Below are positions 25,852 through 36,194 of a stretch of DNA of 64,000 nt, in pieces (the first letter of the stretch is position 1; each line of letters begins with the position of its first letter). The translations under genes and the position numbers were made by a program. The stretch lies in assembly GCA_016929095.1 (NCBI GenBank), contig JAFGJM010000011.1, positions 100,641 through 164,640 on the forward strand. The letters are read 5' to 3'. Origin of the DNA: Anaerolineales bacterium (lineage in GTDB: Bacteria > Chloroflexota > Anaerolineae > Anaerolineales > UBA4823). The notes beneath the pieces are model-generated. The model was not told the origin of the DNA, made no database searches, and saw only the letters and a program-made list of their open reading frames with translations.

Positions 25852-26337
25852 TTAACGACGTAATTCGCTCAGGTGGTCTGCCAACAATTGCATGGCTGCC
25901 TGAGCGGCTTGTTGTTTTACAGCAATACGGTCCCCCCGCCAGATATTTCGCCAGGCTTTATTTGTCGTTGGATCACTTAAGCCTATCCAGGTTAAACCCA
26001 CCGGTTTATCAGGTGTGCCTCCGCCGGGACCAGCTATCCCACTTACCGATATGCCAATATCGGATGCCAGAGCCATGCGCACACCACGCGCCATTTCTAT
26101 TACGGTTTCTTCACTCACCGCGCCGTATTTCTCTAAAGTTTCCCATTTTACTCCCAATAAGCGGACTTTTGCTTCATAAGCATAAGCCGTCACACTTCCT
26201 ACATAATACGTCGAAGAACCGGCAACGTTTGTGATCAAATTGCCAATCAAGCCGCCGGTACAGGATTCAGCCACCGCCAAGCGCCACCCTTTCTGGCGAA
26301 GCAATTCACCAATGACAATTTCTAATGGCTTAGACAG
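25852..26337 (-). CDS. pncC: Nicotinamide-nucleotide amidohydrolase (CinA C-terminal type), CTG start
   Basis: A 161-aa CinA C-terminal-domain protein that deamidates NMN in NAD recycling. It has [46 protein letters not shown] and [20 protein letters not shown], covering the whole domain; the N-terminal MoCF-like CinA domain is absent, as in stand-alone PncC. The family N-terminus ([11 protein letters not shown]) lies upstream of the first TTG (26304). In frame, CTG at 26337 sits six bases after GGAGG, so CTG is the likely start codon. It is convergent with metG. Confidence 0.88.
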   Translation of the reverse strand: MSKPLEIVIGELLRQKGWRLAVAESCTGGLIGNLITNVAGSSTYYVGSVTAYAYEAKVRLLGVKWETLEKYGAVSEETVIEMARGVRMALASDIGISVSGIAGPGGGTPDKPVGLTWIGLSDPTTNKAWRNIWRGDRIAVKQQAAQAAMQLLADHLSELRR

Positions 26338-26552
26338 ATTACGCCTCCCGGATAATAAATTTTACCCTGTCAAAAACTGCCTAATTATAGCACCGGGCAT
26401 CCTTCCGATCTGACAAAAATAAGTAAAATTTAGGGTGGGTTGGGATGGGATTGCTTACCCACTCACCAAATATATTTTTAGTATGGGCTTTTTTCCCTGG
26501 CTTGCTCATCATTTTCCCGTAAACGCTGTTACACCATGTTAGAATCTATGCT

Positions 26553-28415
26553 ATGGAAATACCCGAAAAAATTTGCGGGATCATCAATAATTTACCTGCC
26601 AAGCCCGGCTGTTACCTGATGCGGGATGCCAACGGCAAGGTGATTTATGTTGGCAAAGCCATCAATTTGCGTAACCGGGTACGTTCCTATTTCCATAGCG
26701 CATCCCAGCAAAACCGCAAAACCACCCAATTGGTGAGGCACATCCAGGACATTGAATGGATCATGGTGGATTCTGAGTTAGAAGCCTTGATCCTTGAAAT
26801 GAACCTGATCAAAAAATACCGCCCACATTACAATGTAAGACTAAAGGATGATAAACGCTATCCCTTCATAAAAGTTTCCTGGGGGAATAATTTTCCCAAA
26901 GTGACCGTGACCCGGCAGATGGTTCAAGACGGGTCACGATATTATGGGCCTTATACCAGTGTATGGGCAGTTCACCAAACATTAGACGTGATTCGCCGCA
27001 TTTTCCCTTACCTCACCTGCGACCGGGAGATCTCCGGCAACGACGAGCGGGCTTGCCTCTACCACGATATAAAACTATGTGCAGCACCTTGCATTGGAGC
27101 CATATCCCAGGCAGGTTACCGGCAGATGATCGATGATTTGTGTCAATTTCTCATGGGAAGGACTGAGCCGATCGTCTCCCGGCTGCAAACGGAAATGGAG
27201 ACGGCTTCTCAAAAATTGAATTTCGAAAAAGCCGCCCTGGTGCGCGATCAAATTCGCGCCATCGAAAATGTGGTCGAAAAGCAAAAGGTGATCTCCAGCG
27301 ATTATATCGATTCAGATGTTATTGCTATGGCGCGTTCAAACGGCGAAGCTTGTATCCAGGTGTTTTTTATTCGCGGAGGAAAGCTTATTGGAAGAGACTA
27401 TTTCTTGCTGGAAGGCGCGGCAGACAACCCCGATGCTCACGTTTTCGAGTCGTTCATTAAACAATTTTATGATCAATCACCCAATTTACCAGCACAGCTA
27501 TTATTGCCCCATGAAATCGAAGAAGCCAATATTATCCGCCAATGGCTCAGCCAAAAAAGCGGCGGTCAAATTGTAGAAATATTAGTACCCAAACAAGGGC
27601 AGCAGCAAGAATTAATGCAAATGGCTACCGAGAATGCCGTTGAAACATTACGCTCCCTCCAGGCTCAATGGCAGGCAGATAAAAACCGCCAATTGCAGGC
27701 GCTCAATGAACTTCAACAAGCGTTTAATCTTTCTGCACCATTAAACCGCATCGAATGTTACGATATTTCCAACACACAAGGAACCGCCGCCGTGGGGAGC
27801 ATGGTAGTCTTCGAACAGGGTACACCCAAAAAGCAACACTATCGTCGTTTCAACATCCACCAGGTACAGGGTCCGGATGATTTCGCCAGTATGGAAGAGG
27901 TGCTAACCCGACGCTTCAACCGCTGGCAGGCCGCTCAGGATATCTCTCAGACTCCTGGCAAAAAACCAGACCCGGCTTTTGCCTTGCTGCCAGACTTATT
28001 GATTGTGGATGGCGGTAAAGGACAGCTAAGCCGGGCTGTATCCGTATTGGAGAAATTCGAGCTTTTTGGAAAAATTCCCGTTGCCGGATTGGCTAAACAA
28101 AATGAGGAGCTATTCATCCCCGGCCAAAACCAGCCGATCATGCTGCCTCGTCATTCACAAGGCTTATACCTCGTACAGCGGGTACGAGATGAAGCCCATC
28201 GTTTTGCGATCACCTCTCATCGCAAATTACGCACCAAAGAAGGGTTGGCTTCAAGATTGGACGCAATTCCGGGAATTGGGCCTGCCCGCCGGAAATCGTT
28301 AATTACGCATCTGGGATCGATCCAGAAAATCCAGGAAGCCACCCTCGACCAATTGACCGCCATCCCTGGCATCACACCCAAATTGGCAGTCGCCATTAAA
28401 TCTTATTTGGAATAA
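26553..28415 (+). CDS. uvrC: UvrABC system protein C
   Basis: A 620-aa excinuclease subunit making both incisions in nucleotide excision repair. The N-terminal GIY-YIG nuclease is GCYLMRDANGKVIYVGKA. The UVR domain is near residues 205-240 (LNFEKAALVRDQIRAIE), the RNase H-like C-terminal nuclease has IECYDISNTQGTAAVGSMVVF and LLIVDGGKGQL, and two helix-hairpin-helix motifs end the protein (AIPGIGPARRKSLITHLGS). Length is normal. The cysteine motif CLYHDIKLCAAPC is present. Confidence 0.96.
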   Translation: MEIPEKICGIINNLPAKPGCYLMRDANGKVIYVGKAINLRNRVRSYFHSASQQNRKTTQLVRHIQDIEWIMVDSELEALILEMNLIKKYRPHYNVRLKDDKRYPFIKVSWGNNFPKVTVTRQMVQDGSRYYGPYTSVWAVHQTLDVIRRIFPYLTCDREISGNDERACLYHDIKLCAAPCIGAISQAGYRQMIDDLCQFLMGRTEPIVSRLQTEMETASQKLNFEKAALVRDQIRAIENVVEKQKVISSDYIDSDVIAMARSNGEACIQVFFIRGGKLIGRDYFLLEGAADNPDAHVFESFIKQFYDQSPNLPAQLLLPHEIEEANIIRQWLSQKSGGQIVEILVPKQGQQQELMQMATENAVETLRSLQAQWQADKNRQLQALNELQQAFNLSAPLNRIECYDISNTQGTAAVGSMVVFEQGTPKKQHYRRFNIHQVQGPDDFASMEEVLTRRFNRWQAAQDISQTPGKKPDPAFALLPDLLIVDGGKGQLSRAVSVLEKFELFGKIPVAGLAKQNEELFIPGQNQPIMLPRHSQGLYLVQRVRDEAHRFAITSHRKLRTKEGLASRLDAIPGIGPARRKSLITHLGSIQKIQEATLDQLTAIPGITPKLAVAIKSYLE

Positions 28416-28440
28416 TCTTTATTATCTATCTGGAGCAGTT

Positions 28441-28566
28441 ATGGCAAATAAAAAGAAATCAAGTTCCCCCCGCGATCAAAAGCGGATTCACATTCAACAG
28501 GCTGTATTTGCACTCATTGCGGTGATGATCATCCTGGTGATGATTCTCAGCCTGGTTGCGAAGTAG
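28441..28566 (+). CDS. Small single-pass membrane protein (41 aa)
   Basis: A 41-codon ORF with GGAG five bases before the ATG. The first 20 residues are basic (MANKKKSSSPRDQKR), followed by one hydrophobic helix (AVFALIAVMIILVMILSLV). It lies 25 bp after uvrC on the same strand and ends 9 bp before the convergent kinase gene. Its topology is likely N-in with a short outside tail. No family is recognised. Confidence 0.6.
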   Translation: MANKKKSSSPRDQKRIHIQQAVFALIAVMIILVMILSLVAK

Positions 28567-28575
28567 ATGCAAAAT

Positions 28576-31500
28576 TCAGGCTTCAAGTAAATTTTGTACC
28601 GCCTGACTGAATTCCTGTACTGAGAACGGTTTTTGCAGCCAATGGACGCTCCCTCGTTCAAGTAATTTCTGGTTCTCACCATCCATGGGGTGCCCGGTAA
28701 CAAACAGCATTTTAATGTTTGGCCAACGAGCTTGAATAGCGTTGTACAGCTCTAACCCCCCCATCTTGGGCATAACCACGTCACTGATGATCAGTTCAAT
28801 CGAACCACTTTGCTCATCAAGATAAGTAAGCGCCTCAAGCCCATTTACCGCTATATAGGTTTTATAATTATAGGCTTCTAACAAAGCTTTTAATGCCTCA
28901 CGCGTGGCATGATCATCCTCTACGATCAGTACAGATACCCCTACCCCATCTAAAGAAGATGTTTCCACGGTTATCGGATGCTCATCGATCTCATCTAAAG
29001 AGCGTAGATAAATTGTAAAAGTTGTTCCCATGCCCTTGCGGCTTTGAACATCAATATAACCATCGTGTTGTTTGATGATCCCATAAACCTGCGCTAACCC
29101 TAAACCAGTCCCTTGCCCAATGGGTTTGGTAGTGTAAAAGGGTTCAAAAATATGCGGAAGGTGTTCAACGGGGATGCCCTGACCAGAATCTTTAACAGAA
29201 ATGACAATCCAATTCCCGAAAGGTAAATCGGGAATGGGAGACAAGTCGCCCGCCTGATAGGTTATGCGCTTGAGTGAAAACTCCAATGTCCCGCCTTCCG
29301 GCATGGCGTCTCTGGCGTTTACTGCCAGATTCATGAAAACTTGCTGCAAACGGGTTGGGTCGGCATGTATGAGATAACTGCCTTGCTGATATTTTAATTC
29401 CAGGTGGATAGTTTCTGGAATGACCCGAACCAGCATTTTTTCCAATTCTTTGATAAACGGCAATACATCCAGGGAAGACTGCTCCATCACCGATCGGCGG
29501 CTGAAATCCAGAATTTGTCGAATCAAGCTTGCCGCTCGTTGTACTTGTTGTTGAATTATAAGCAACCTATCCTGGCTGGCTTGCTGCAAATTGGGGTCGC
29601 TGCGCAAGAGGTCTGCATACACTAAAATCGCTGCCATAATATTATTAAAATCATGCGCAATACCAGCTGCCAATTGTCCTACGGTAGCCAGTCGTTCCTG
29701 CATTTGAATGCGGGATTGATTTTCTTTTTCTTGGGTGATTTCTCGCAACATGATCACCCATTGCTGCTCTGTTTCTCCTACCGGGCGCGCTTGCGCTTCA
29801 AAATAACGGTGCAAAAACCCCTCTTGAACAACTTCCAATGGTACCGTTTCGGCGCGACAATTGATGATTTCTTCGATGGAAAAACCTGCCAGCTCAATCA
29901 ATACATTATCAGACATACGCGCGTCTAATACGGTGAGCAATTCCTTGCCTAACGGATTAGACACCAACAACCTTTGATCCGAATCCAGAAATAACACACC
30001 CACCGGTAAATGCTCTACCAGGTTTTCTAATCGCTGTTGCTCAGCAGCCAAGATCGCTGAAATACGTTCTACCGCCATACTGGCTTGATGAGCAAAAGTG
30101 CTTAATAATCGTTTTTGCCCCTCGCTTTCTTGTCGAACCCCTGAACCGGCAACGATTAACATACCCACACACTTCCCCCCGCTTAATATAGGTGCTTCAA
30201 GGACAGAATCTAAAGCTTGAATTTGGGTGCTTTCATGTGGCAAATCGCTGCATAACACCGCTTCAACAGGAATTTTTGCAATCTTGCTATCACTACCGCT
30301 ATCCTGCGTAACAATCGACTCGCACCGTTCACGTAATTCATTAAGCGCCGAAGGCGCCATTGGCCGGATTGTTTCTACCGAGATTTTTCGGTATCCGTTT
30401 TGGAAATAGCACCCAGCCACTATCTCTGTGCCAATAGCCGACCTCAAATGGCTCAGCAAAATGTGGAATAACTCATCATATGACAGGATATAACCGATTT
30501 TCTGACTGACCTGATAAAGCTCTTGGAGTTCAGATGTTCGCCGGGCAACTGTGATCTCTAGTTCTTGAGCGTGTTCGTGTACCCGTTCATAAAGTAAAGC
30601 GTTTTCCAGCGCGATGGAAACCTGTCCTGCTAATACTTCCAATAATTCACGGTCTCGTTCACATAATTGACTCAAACGGTCGGTTTCGATATTGATAGCA
30701 CCAACCACTTCATTTTCTCGAAATATGGGCACGGCTAGCTCGGCAACAGTATTGGGATAATCTTTTATATAATCGTCATCTTCCGAAACATCCGGAACTA
30801 AAATGGCTTTCCCAACTCGAATGGCTCTGCCCACAATACCCACTCCTGCCGCTATTTCTTTGATAGGGTCAATCGAACCATAGAAAGCTTTCACTTTCAA
30901 CTGATCACCATCGGTAAGGAATATCTCCACCAGAGGATATCCAAACATTTCACCTAATTGTTTAACCACCTCATCCAAAATAACCTGCACCTCAAGACGT
31001 TGGTTGAACTTTTGTGCCAACGATTGCATCAAGGTCATCTCCGTCAGGCGCCTTTTAACCTCCTGATAGCTGTTGGCATTACTTAATGCTAAACCCACTT
31101 CCTGGCAAATGGCTTGCAGTAATTCGAGTTGGTTGGTAGAAAACGCATCTTTATCATTATGCAAAACATTGATCACACCCAAAATATTATCGGCTGCCAT
31201 GATCGGTGCGGAAATGGCAGATTGAATGTTGTCATCCAAGCCATCGACCCGGAGCCAACGAACATCCTGATTCACATCCGGGATTATTGTAGGCAAGTGA
31301 TTGAGGGCAACCCAACCGGCTAATCCATCCCCCAACTGCAGCTTGATTTTTTCATGGGTATCTGGCAATAATGCCGGTGTTACCCCGCATAACGAATGCA
31401 GAATCAGGAGCTCTTCTTCGGGGTGATAAAGGAAAGCTTGTCCTAAAACGCCATTAAGTACGCGGCTGGTAAGAGAAATTGCGCGGGCGAGAATTTCATC

Positions 31501-34002
31501 GACATCAAATGTGGCGGTTAATTCTTTATTGATATCAAAGAGCAACCCTAAGTGGCGCCGTTCTGTGGCGGCCTGTTCAAATAATCGGGCATTTTCGATA
31601 GCAATCGCCGCTTGCACTCCCAGCATATGCAAGAGATGAAGATCTTCTTCACTAAATTGGCGCGGTGTATCATAGGAGATGTTCATGACTCCCACCACAC
31701 GCAGACCAATTTTCAAGGGTAAACCTACAATAGCGCCATGCCAATCTTTCGGCGTATTTTTATACATATCGCTATTTTGCATGTCGTTTACTACCAGGAT
31801 TTCCCCCGATTTTGCCACGGTTGCAGTAAGCCCGTCCGGTCTGGGTATTGCTATGGGTTGTCCATATCTCCCATCCGACCAAAGCGATGCGCCAAAAGTT
31901 AATCGACCGCTATCCTCATCGGAATATAAAAATATATGTCCGTTATTCGCATCGCGCAACAACTTCAATGCGCTTTTCAAAATCGCATCTAACACAGCCT
32001 GCAGCTCAAGGCTGGAGGTAAGGCTTATGCTTGCCTGGCGAAGAGCCTCCAACTCGGTGGCGCGTTCCTCTTCTTTTTCATATAATCGGGCATTTTCGAT
32101 GGCAGTTGAAGCGTGCACAGCAAACAATTGGACCGTGGTCACTTCATCACTCGTATACCCATTAGAAGTCACCCTATCGAGATTAAGTAAACCAATGACC
32201 TGATCTCTTACTACCAGAGGTACGCCTAGCCATGAACGAATATGCTCGCTGATTGGGGTCATTTCCCAGGAGGGATCCTCTCGAATATCTCGAATTACAT
32301 AGGGGACTTTACTCTTCAGCGTCTTTATTATTCGATTTTCACGTTTGTAATCAGATGATATCGAATCAACCGTCTCCTGTTCATAATAGTAATCATAACC
32401 ACGCCAGGCTTTTATCTTAAGTTTCTCCCCTTCTAAAAGCATAATGCTCCCGGTATCAAAAATGATGACCCGCGACAATTGTTCCAGTACGCCTTGCAGC
32501 ACTTGAGATAAAGATAAACTGGAGCTGATAATACGCGCCGCATCTCTTAACGCTTCAGCGCGTTCACGGGCTGCTTTTTCAGAATCAAATAAGCGCGCAT
32601 TTTGGATGGCAATCGCCATTTGTTGCGCCAGGGTTTTCGATTTTTGTAAATCGCTTTGTTTGAAAAAATCCAGTGTAATGCTATCGACCATCAAGACGCC
32701 GATCAATTTTTGCTGTGCGATGATAGGCACTCCCATAAATGAACGGACATGCTCCGCCCCTTTCACCCAGATCCAATCCGGGTGTAAACGAACATCCGGA
32801 ATAACAACAGGCTGTAAATCCTTAGCCATCCGTCTTATGATGGGACTTTCAACCAATACCTCGCTGGCAAAACGACTGGTCAATTTTTCGTCAATATAAC
32901 CAGAGCCAGCCACTAAAGCGGGTTTCCCGTATTCTCTAAACAATAAAACGGAACAAGTGGCAAACGTCAATACACGCTTGAGTTGGTCAAGAATGCGTTG
33001 TAAAACTTCATCTAATACCAGGCTTTCATTGACAACTTGCGCAACTTCTCGAAACAGGTCAGCTTGTTCATGCGCCGATCTCTCTGCCTCGAATAAACGG
33101 GCATTCTCAATCGCTATAGCCGCCTGATTGGCATAAAGGGTTAATAGCTCTAATTCAGGCTCAGTAAACTTTCTTTCGCCCCTGGCAATGAAAACTTGCA
33201 TCACACCTTTGATCTGACCTTGCCATACCATCGGTGCAAGTAACATCGCGCCATATAATTCTTCGGTATCGGTTAAAGTGAACGGTTCTTGAACATCCGA
33301 AGGCTGTGATATATTCAGGGGTTTCTTGCTCTGCGCCACCCAACCAGCCGCCCCTTCTCCAAATTTGAATTTTATGGTCTTATAGTTGCCGGTATGGCTT
33401 GGATATTCTGCACTGAGATTTACACAATTTTCTTCTGGGTCACATAGGTATAGACAACCCCCATCTGAATTCAATAAACGCGCAGCATAGGCAATAATAT
33501 TTTTGTGTAGTGTCGGCTGGTCTTGAATTGTTGAAATGTTAAGTGAAAGATCATGCAACACTTTTAATTCTTCCGCTCGCTGACGGATTGATTCTTCCAT
33601 GTGCTGCCGATCGATGATTTTACCGGCTTGTGTGGGACGAATGATGGCTTGAATAATTGACCGGCTTTCGTCATCGACTAGTGTGGCGTGGAAATTTAAC
33701 TCATGAGGAAAGCTGCTATCGTTTTTAAAGGAAAGAATACCCTCCCATGCTTTCTTTTGGCGAATTGTGTTGAGGATGCGATTAAAGCGGTCGGCGTCTT
33801 CTATAGCGACCAGCGCGTAAAATAATCCCTGATCACCATTCTGGCATTCTTTGCCGATCAATTCGAAAAATTTGGTATTTGCGGCGATGATTTGCGTGGA
33901 TGTAGGATCGAAAAGAACAACACCTTCATCGATGGCATCAATCAGGAACCGATATTGTTTATCACCTATCGAACTATTCAAGGAAATCTCTTCCCTTTGC
34001 AT
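28576..34002 (-). CDS. Giant soluble hybrid histidine kinase: PAS, seven GAF, PAS, HisKA, HATPase, REC
   Basis: A 1808-aa protein with no membrane segment. An N-terminal PAS domain (about 15-130) is followed by seven consecutive GAF domains, each starting with a helix like LHDLSLNISTI and ending with an AIAIENARLFE-type signalling helix (six such endings plus SMAVERI). A second PAS domain (about 1395-1480) precedes HisKA with GIAHDFNNIMAAILVYADLL (phospho-His), HATPase_c (NLAVNARDAMPEGG; DSGQGIP; GTGLGLAQVYGI) and a C-terminal receiver with phospho-Asp in ELIISDVVMPKMGG and Lys in LQKPFSV. The repeated GAFs suggest integration of several small-molecule or redox signals; ligands are unknown. 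No output regulator is adjacent. Confidence 0.93.
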   Translation of the reverse strand: MQREEISLNSSIGDKQYRFLIDAIDEGVVLFDPTSTQIIAANTKFFELIGKECQNGDQGLFYALVAIEDADRFNRILNTIRQKKAWEGILSFKNDSSFPHELNFHATLVDDESRSIIQAIIRPTQAGKIIDRQHMEESIRQRAEELKVLHDLSLNISTIQDQPTLHKNIIAYAARLLNSDGGCLYLCDPEENCVNLSAEYPSHTGNYKTIKFKFGEGAAGWVAQSKKPLNISQPSDVQEPFTLTDTEELYGAMLLAPMVWQGQIKGVMQVFIARGERKFTEPELELLTLYANQAAIAIENARLFEAERSAHEQADLFREVAQVVNESLVLDEVLQRILDQLKRVLTFATCSVLLFREYGKPALVAGSGYIDEKLTSRFASEVLVESPIIRRMAKDLQPVVIPDVRLHPDWIWVKGAEHVRSFMGVPIIAQQKLIGVLMVDSITLDFFKQSDLQKSKTLAQQMAIAIQNARLFDSEKAARERAEALRDAARIISSSLSLSQVLQGVLEQLSRVIIFDTGSIMLLEGEKLKIKAWRGYDYYYEQETVDSISSDYKRENRIIKTLKSKVPYVIRDIREDPSWEMTPISEHIRSWLGVPLVVRDQVIGLLNLDRVTSNGYTSDEVTTVQLFAVHASTAIENARLYEKEEERATELEALRQASISLTSSLELQAVLDAILKSALKLLRDANNGHIFLYSDEDSGRLTFGASLWSDGRYGQPIAIPRPDGLTATVAKSGEILVVNDMQNSDMYKNTPKDWHGAIVGLPLKIGLRVVGVMNISYDTPRQFSEEDLHLLHMLGVQAAIAIENARLFEQAATERRHLGLLFDINKELTATFDVDEILARAISLTSRVLNGVLGQAFLYHPEEELLILHSLCGVTPALLPDTHEKIKLQLGDGLAGWVALNHLPTIIPDVNQDVRWLRVDGLDDNIQSAISAPIMAADNILGVINVLHNDKDAFSTNQLELLQAICQEVGLALSNANSYQEVKRRLTEMTLMQSLAQKFNQRLEVQVILDEVVKQLGEMFGYPLVEIFLTDGDQLKVKAFYGSIDPIKEIAAGVGIVGRAIRVGKAILVPDVSEDDDYIKDYPNTVAELAVPIFRENEVVGAINIETDRLSQLCERDRELLEVLAGQVSIALENALLYERVHEHAQELEITVARRTSELQELYQVSQKIGYILSYDELFHILLSHLRSAIGTEIVAGCYFQNGYRKISVETIRPMAPSALNELRERCESIVTQDSGSDSKIAKIPVEAVLCSDLPHESTQIQALDSVLEAPILSGGKCVGMLIVAGSGVRQESEGQKRLLSTFAHQASMAVERISAILAAEQQRLENLVEHLPVGVLFLDSDQRLLVSNPLGKELLTVLDARMSDNVLIELAGFSIEEIINCRAETVPLEVVQEGFLHRYFEAQARPVGETEQQWVIMLREITQEKENQSRIQMQERLATVGQLAAGIAHDFNNIMAAILVYADLLRSDPNLQQASQDRLLIIQQQVQRAASLIRQILDFSRRSVMEQSSLDVLPFIKELEKMLVRVIPETIHLELKYQQGSYLIHADPTRLQQVFMNLAVNARDAMPEGGTLEFSLKRITYQAGDLSPIPDLPFGNWIVISVKDSGQGIPVEHLPHIFEPFYTTKPIGQGTGLGLAQVYGIIKQHDGYIDVQSRKGMGTTFTIYLRSLDEIDEHPITVETSSLDGVGVSVLIVEDDHATREALKALLEAYNYKTYIAVNGLEALTYLDEQSGSIELIISDVVMPKMGGLELYNAIQARWPNIKMLFVTGHPMDGENQKLLERGSVHWLQKPFSVQEFSQAVQNLLEA

Positions 34003-34084
34003 ACCTCACCCAATATCTAGATTAGAAATAGCCTTTATATTATAGAAGGATTTCAGCAATATTTACCTTACGAATTAGAAAACC

Positions 34085-34119
34085 CAACGGCGCAGGTTGG
34101 AAAAAACCCTGCGCCGTTG
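34085..34119 (-). terminator. Terminator after formate-THF ligase gene
   Basis: A 12-bp perfect stem (CAACGGCGCAGG/CCTGCGCCGTTG) is followed on the minus strand by GGTTTTC. It separates fhs from the kinase gene. Confidence 0.7.
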
Positions 34120-34159
34120 ACTAAATCAACGCAATATAAAATAAGATCAGAGGTTGTGA

Positions 34160-36085
34160 TTAGAACAATCCAACCACCCGATTCGTCGTTAGATCCAGAT
34201 CTACATCGTAAAAAACCGGACGTGTGGGTAAGCCGGGCATAGTGCGCATTTCACCCAGTAACGGATATAAGAATCCTGCGCCCACCGAGGCGCGGATATC
34301 CCGGATCGGAATACGATAACCTTTGGGAACGCCTTTGAGGGCAGGGTCATGACTCAGACTAAGGTGAGTTTTTGCCATGCATAAAGGCAGCTTATCAAAC
34401 CCAAGACGGGTATAGAGTTCAATCTTGGCTTCAGCTTCCGGAGAATAATCTACTCCATCGGCGCCATAGATTTGCTTGCAGATGATTTCGATTTTCTCTT
34501 TGATGGATTTTTCCAGCGGGTATAAGAGTTTAAAGTTGCTGGGTTTCTCGGCTGCTTTGACTACCGCCTCAGCCAAGTCTTTCGCACCTTTACCGCCTTC
34601 CATCCAGTGCGTACAAACGACCGCATCTTCAGCCCCAGCTTCTTGGGCTGCTTTGCGCACCAGTTCGACTTCGGCTTTTGTATCGGCGGCAAATGAGTTG
34701 ACTGCCACAACCACCGGAATACCAAATCCTAATGCATTCTTGATGTGATGTTGCAGGTTCGGTAAGCCTGCCCTTAACAATTCCAGGTTCTCGTCGGTAT
34801 AGGCAGGATCAAGTGGTTTTCCTGCGACAACTTTTGGACCACCACCATGCATCTTGAGGGCGCGTACGGTCGCAACCAATACCACCACATTGGGAATCAG
34901 CCCGGAATATCGGCATTTGATATCGAAGAATTTCTCCATACCGATGTCTGCACCAAAGCCCGATTCTGTGATGACATAATCTGCCAGTTTTAGGGCAATA
35001 CGGTCGGCAATGATGGAACTGTTGCCATGGGCAATATTGGCAAAGGGACCGGCATGAACGAACACAGGGGTACCTTCCAGACTTTGCATGAGGGTGGGTT
35101 TAATGGCATCCTTCATCAAGACAGTCATAGCCCCAGCCGCGCCCAGATCCTCGGCGGTGATCGCTTCGCCGGCCTTATTAGTGCCGATCACGATCCGCCC
35201 CAGGCGTTCGCGCATATCAGCCAGATCGGTGGTCAAAGCAAGAATAGCCATTATTTCACTGGCTACAGAAATATCGAAGCCAGTGCGGCGAGTTTTGCCT
35301 TTTTCCTCAGGTCCCTGCCCAACCGTAATTTCGCGCAGGAAGCGATCGTTTGTATCAATCACACGCCGCCAGGTGATGCTGTCAGGATCGATATCCAGGC
35401 GGGCAAATTTGCTGCGTTCTTCAGGGGTAAGGTCTTCCGGATTGGTCTTCTTGATGCCCAGCTTTTCCAAGCGGCGCAGCATGGACATTGAGAAACGGCG
35501 CTTCCCCTCTTTATCAGGCGGGCATAAGGCGTTGAAGAGTTTCTCGTCTGTTTGATTGCCTTCATGGAACATACGGGTATCAATAGCGGCTGCCAGTAAG
35601 TTATTGGCGGCTGTAATGGCATGAATATCACCCGTCAGGTGGAGGTTGAAATCCTCCATGGGTACAACCTGGCTATAACCGCCGCCAGCCGCGCCGCCTT
35701 TAATACCAAATGTAGGCCCCTGACTGGGCTGCCGGATACAGGTGAAAACCCGTTTACCCAGGTGAGCGCCCAATGCCTGGCTTAATCCCATCATAGTTGT
35801 GCTTTTACCCTCACCTAATGGCGTGGGGGTAATTGCGGTCACATCGACATATATACCATCTGGAACATCTTTCAAACGATCTAATACTTCTAGACGAACT
35901 TTTGCTTCATAGCTACCGTGTAATTCCAGCTCTTCGGGTAATAAACCTACCTCGTCTGCGATTTGCGTAATGGGTTTTAAATACCCTGCTTGCGCAATTT
36001 CAATGTCAGAGGGGACTGGGAACTTCAGGTCAAGCTTCGTTGGCTCAAACTTTCTAAGGCCAGGAAATTTCGATTTCGCGCACAT
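34160..36085 (-). CDS. fhs: Formate--tetrahydrofolate ligase, long eukaryote-like form
   Basis: A 641-aa ATP-dependent ligase making 10-formyl-THF from formate and THF, a step of one-carbon metabolism and the Wood-Ljungdahl methyl branch. The ATP site is [15 protein letters not shown]; other hallmarks are [39 protein letters not shown] and [16 protein letters not shown]. The length and these segments resemble the FTHFS domain of eukaryotic C1-THF synthase more than the usual bacterial enzyme of about 557 aa. The ATG at 36085 follows GGAAGGGAG and is preferred over a GTG two codons earlier. No folD or acetyl-CoA synthase gene is in the window. Confidence 0.94.
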   Translation of the reverse strand: MCAKSKFPGLRKFEPTKLDLKFPVPSDIEIAQAGYLKPITQIADEVGLLPEELELHGSYEAKVRLEVLDRLKDVPDGIYVDVTAITPTPLGEGKSTTMMGLSQALGAHLGKRVFTCIRQPSQGPTFGIKGGAAGGGYSQVVPMEDFNLHLTGDIHAITAANNLLAAAIDTRMFHEGNQTDEKLFNALCPPDKEGKRRFSMSMLRRLEKLGIKKTNPEDLTPEERSKFARLDIDPDSITWRRVIDTNDRFLREITVGQGPEEKGKTRRTGFDISVASEIMAILALTTDLADMRERLGRIVIGTNKAGEAITAEDLGAAGAMTVLMKDAIKPTLMQSLEGTPVFVHAGPFANIAHGNSSIIADRIALKLADYVITESGFGADIGMEKFFDIKCRYSGLIPNVVVLVATVRALKMHGGGPKVVAGKPLDPAYTDENLELLRAGLPNLQHHIKNALGFGIPVVVAVNSFAADTKAEVELVRKAAQEAGAEDAVVCTHWMEGGKGAKDLAEAVVKAAEKPSNFKLLYPLEKSIKEKIEIICKQIYGADGVDYSPEAEAKIELYTRLGFDKLPLCMAKTHLSLSHDPALKGVPKGYRIPIRDIRASVGAGFLYPLLGEMRTMPGLPTRPVFYDVDLDLTTNRVVGLF

Positions 36086-36194
36086 AATCACTCCCTTCCA
36101 AGGATTGTTTTGTTCAATATTGTATTATTTTGACAGATTTTATTCATTCAATCAAGAGACGCATATCACTAGAAAATATGTATAGTGTCACAAC

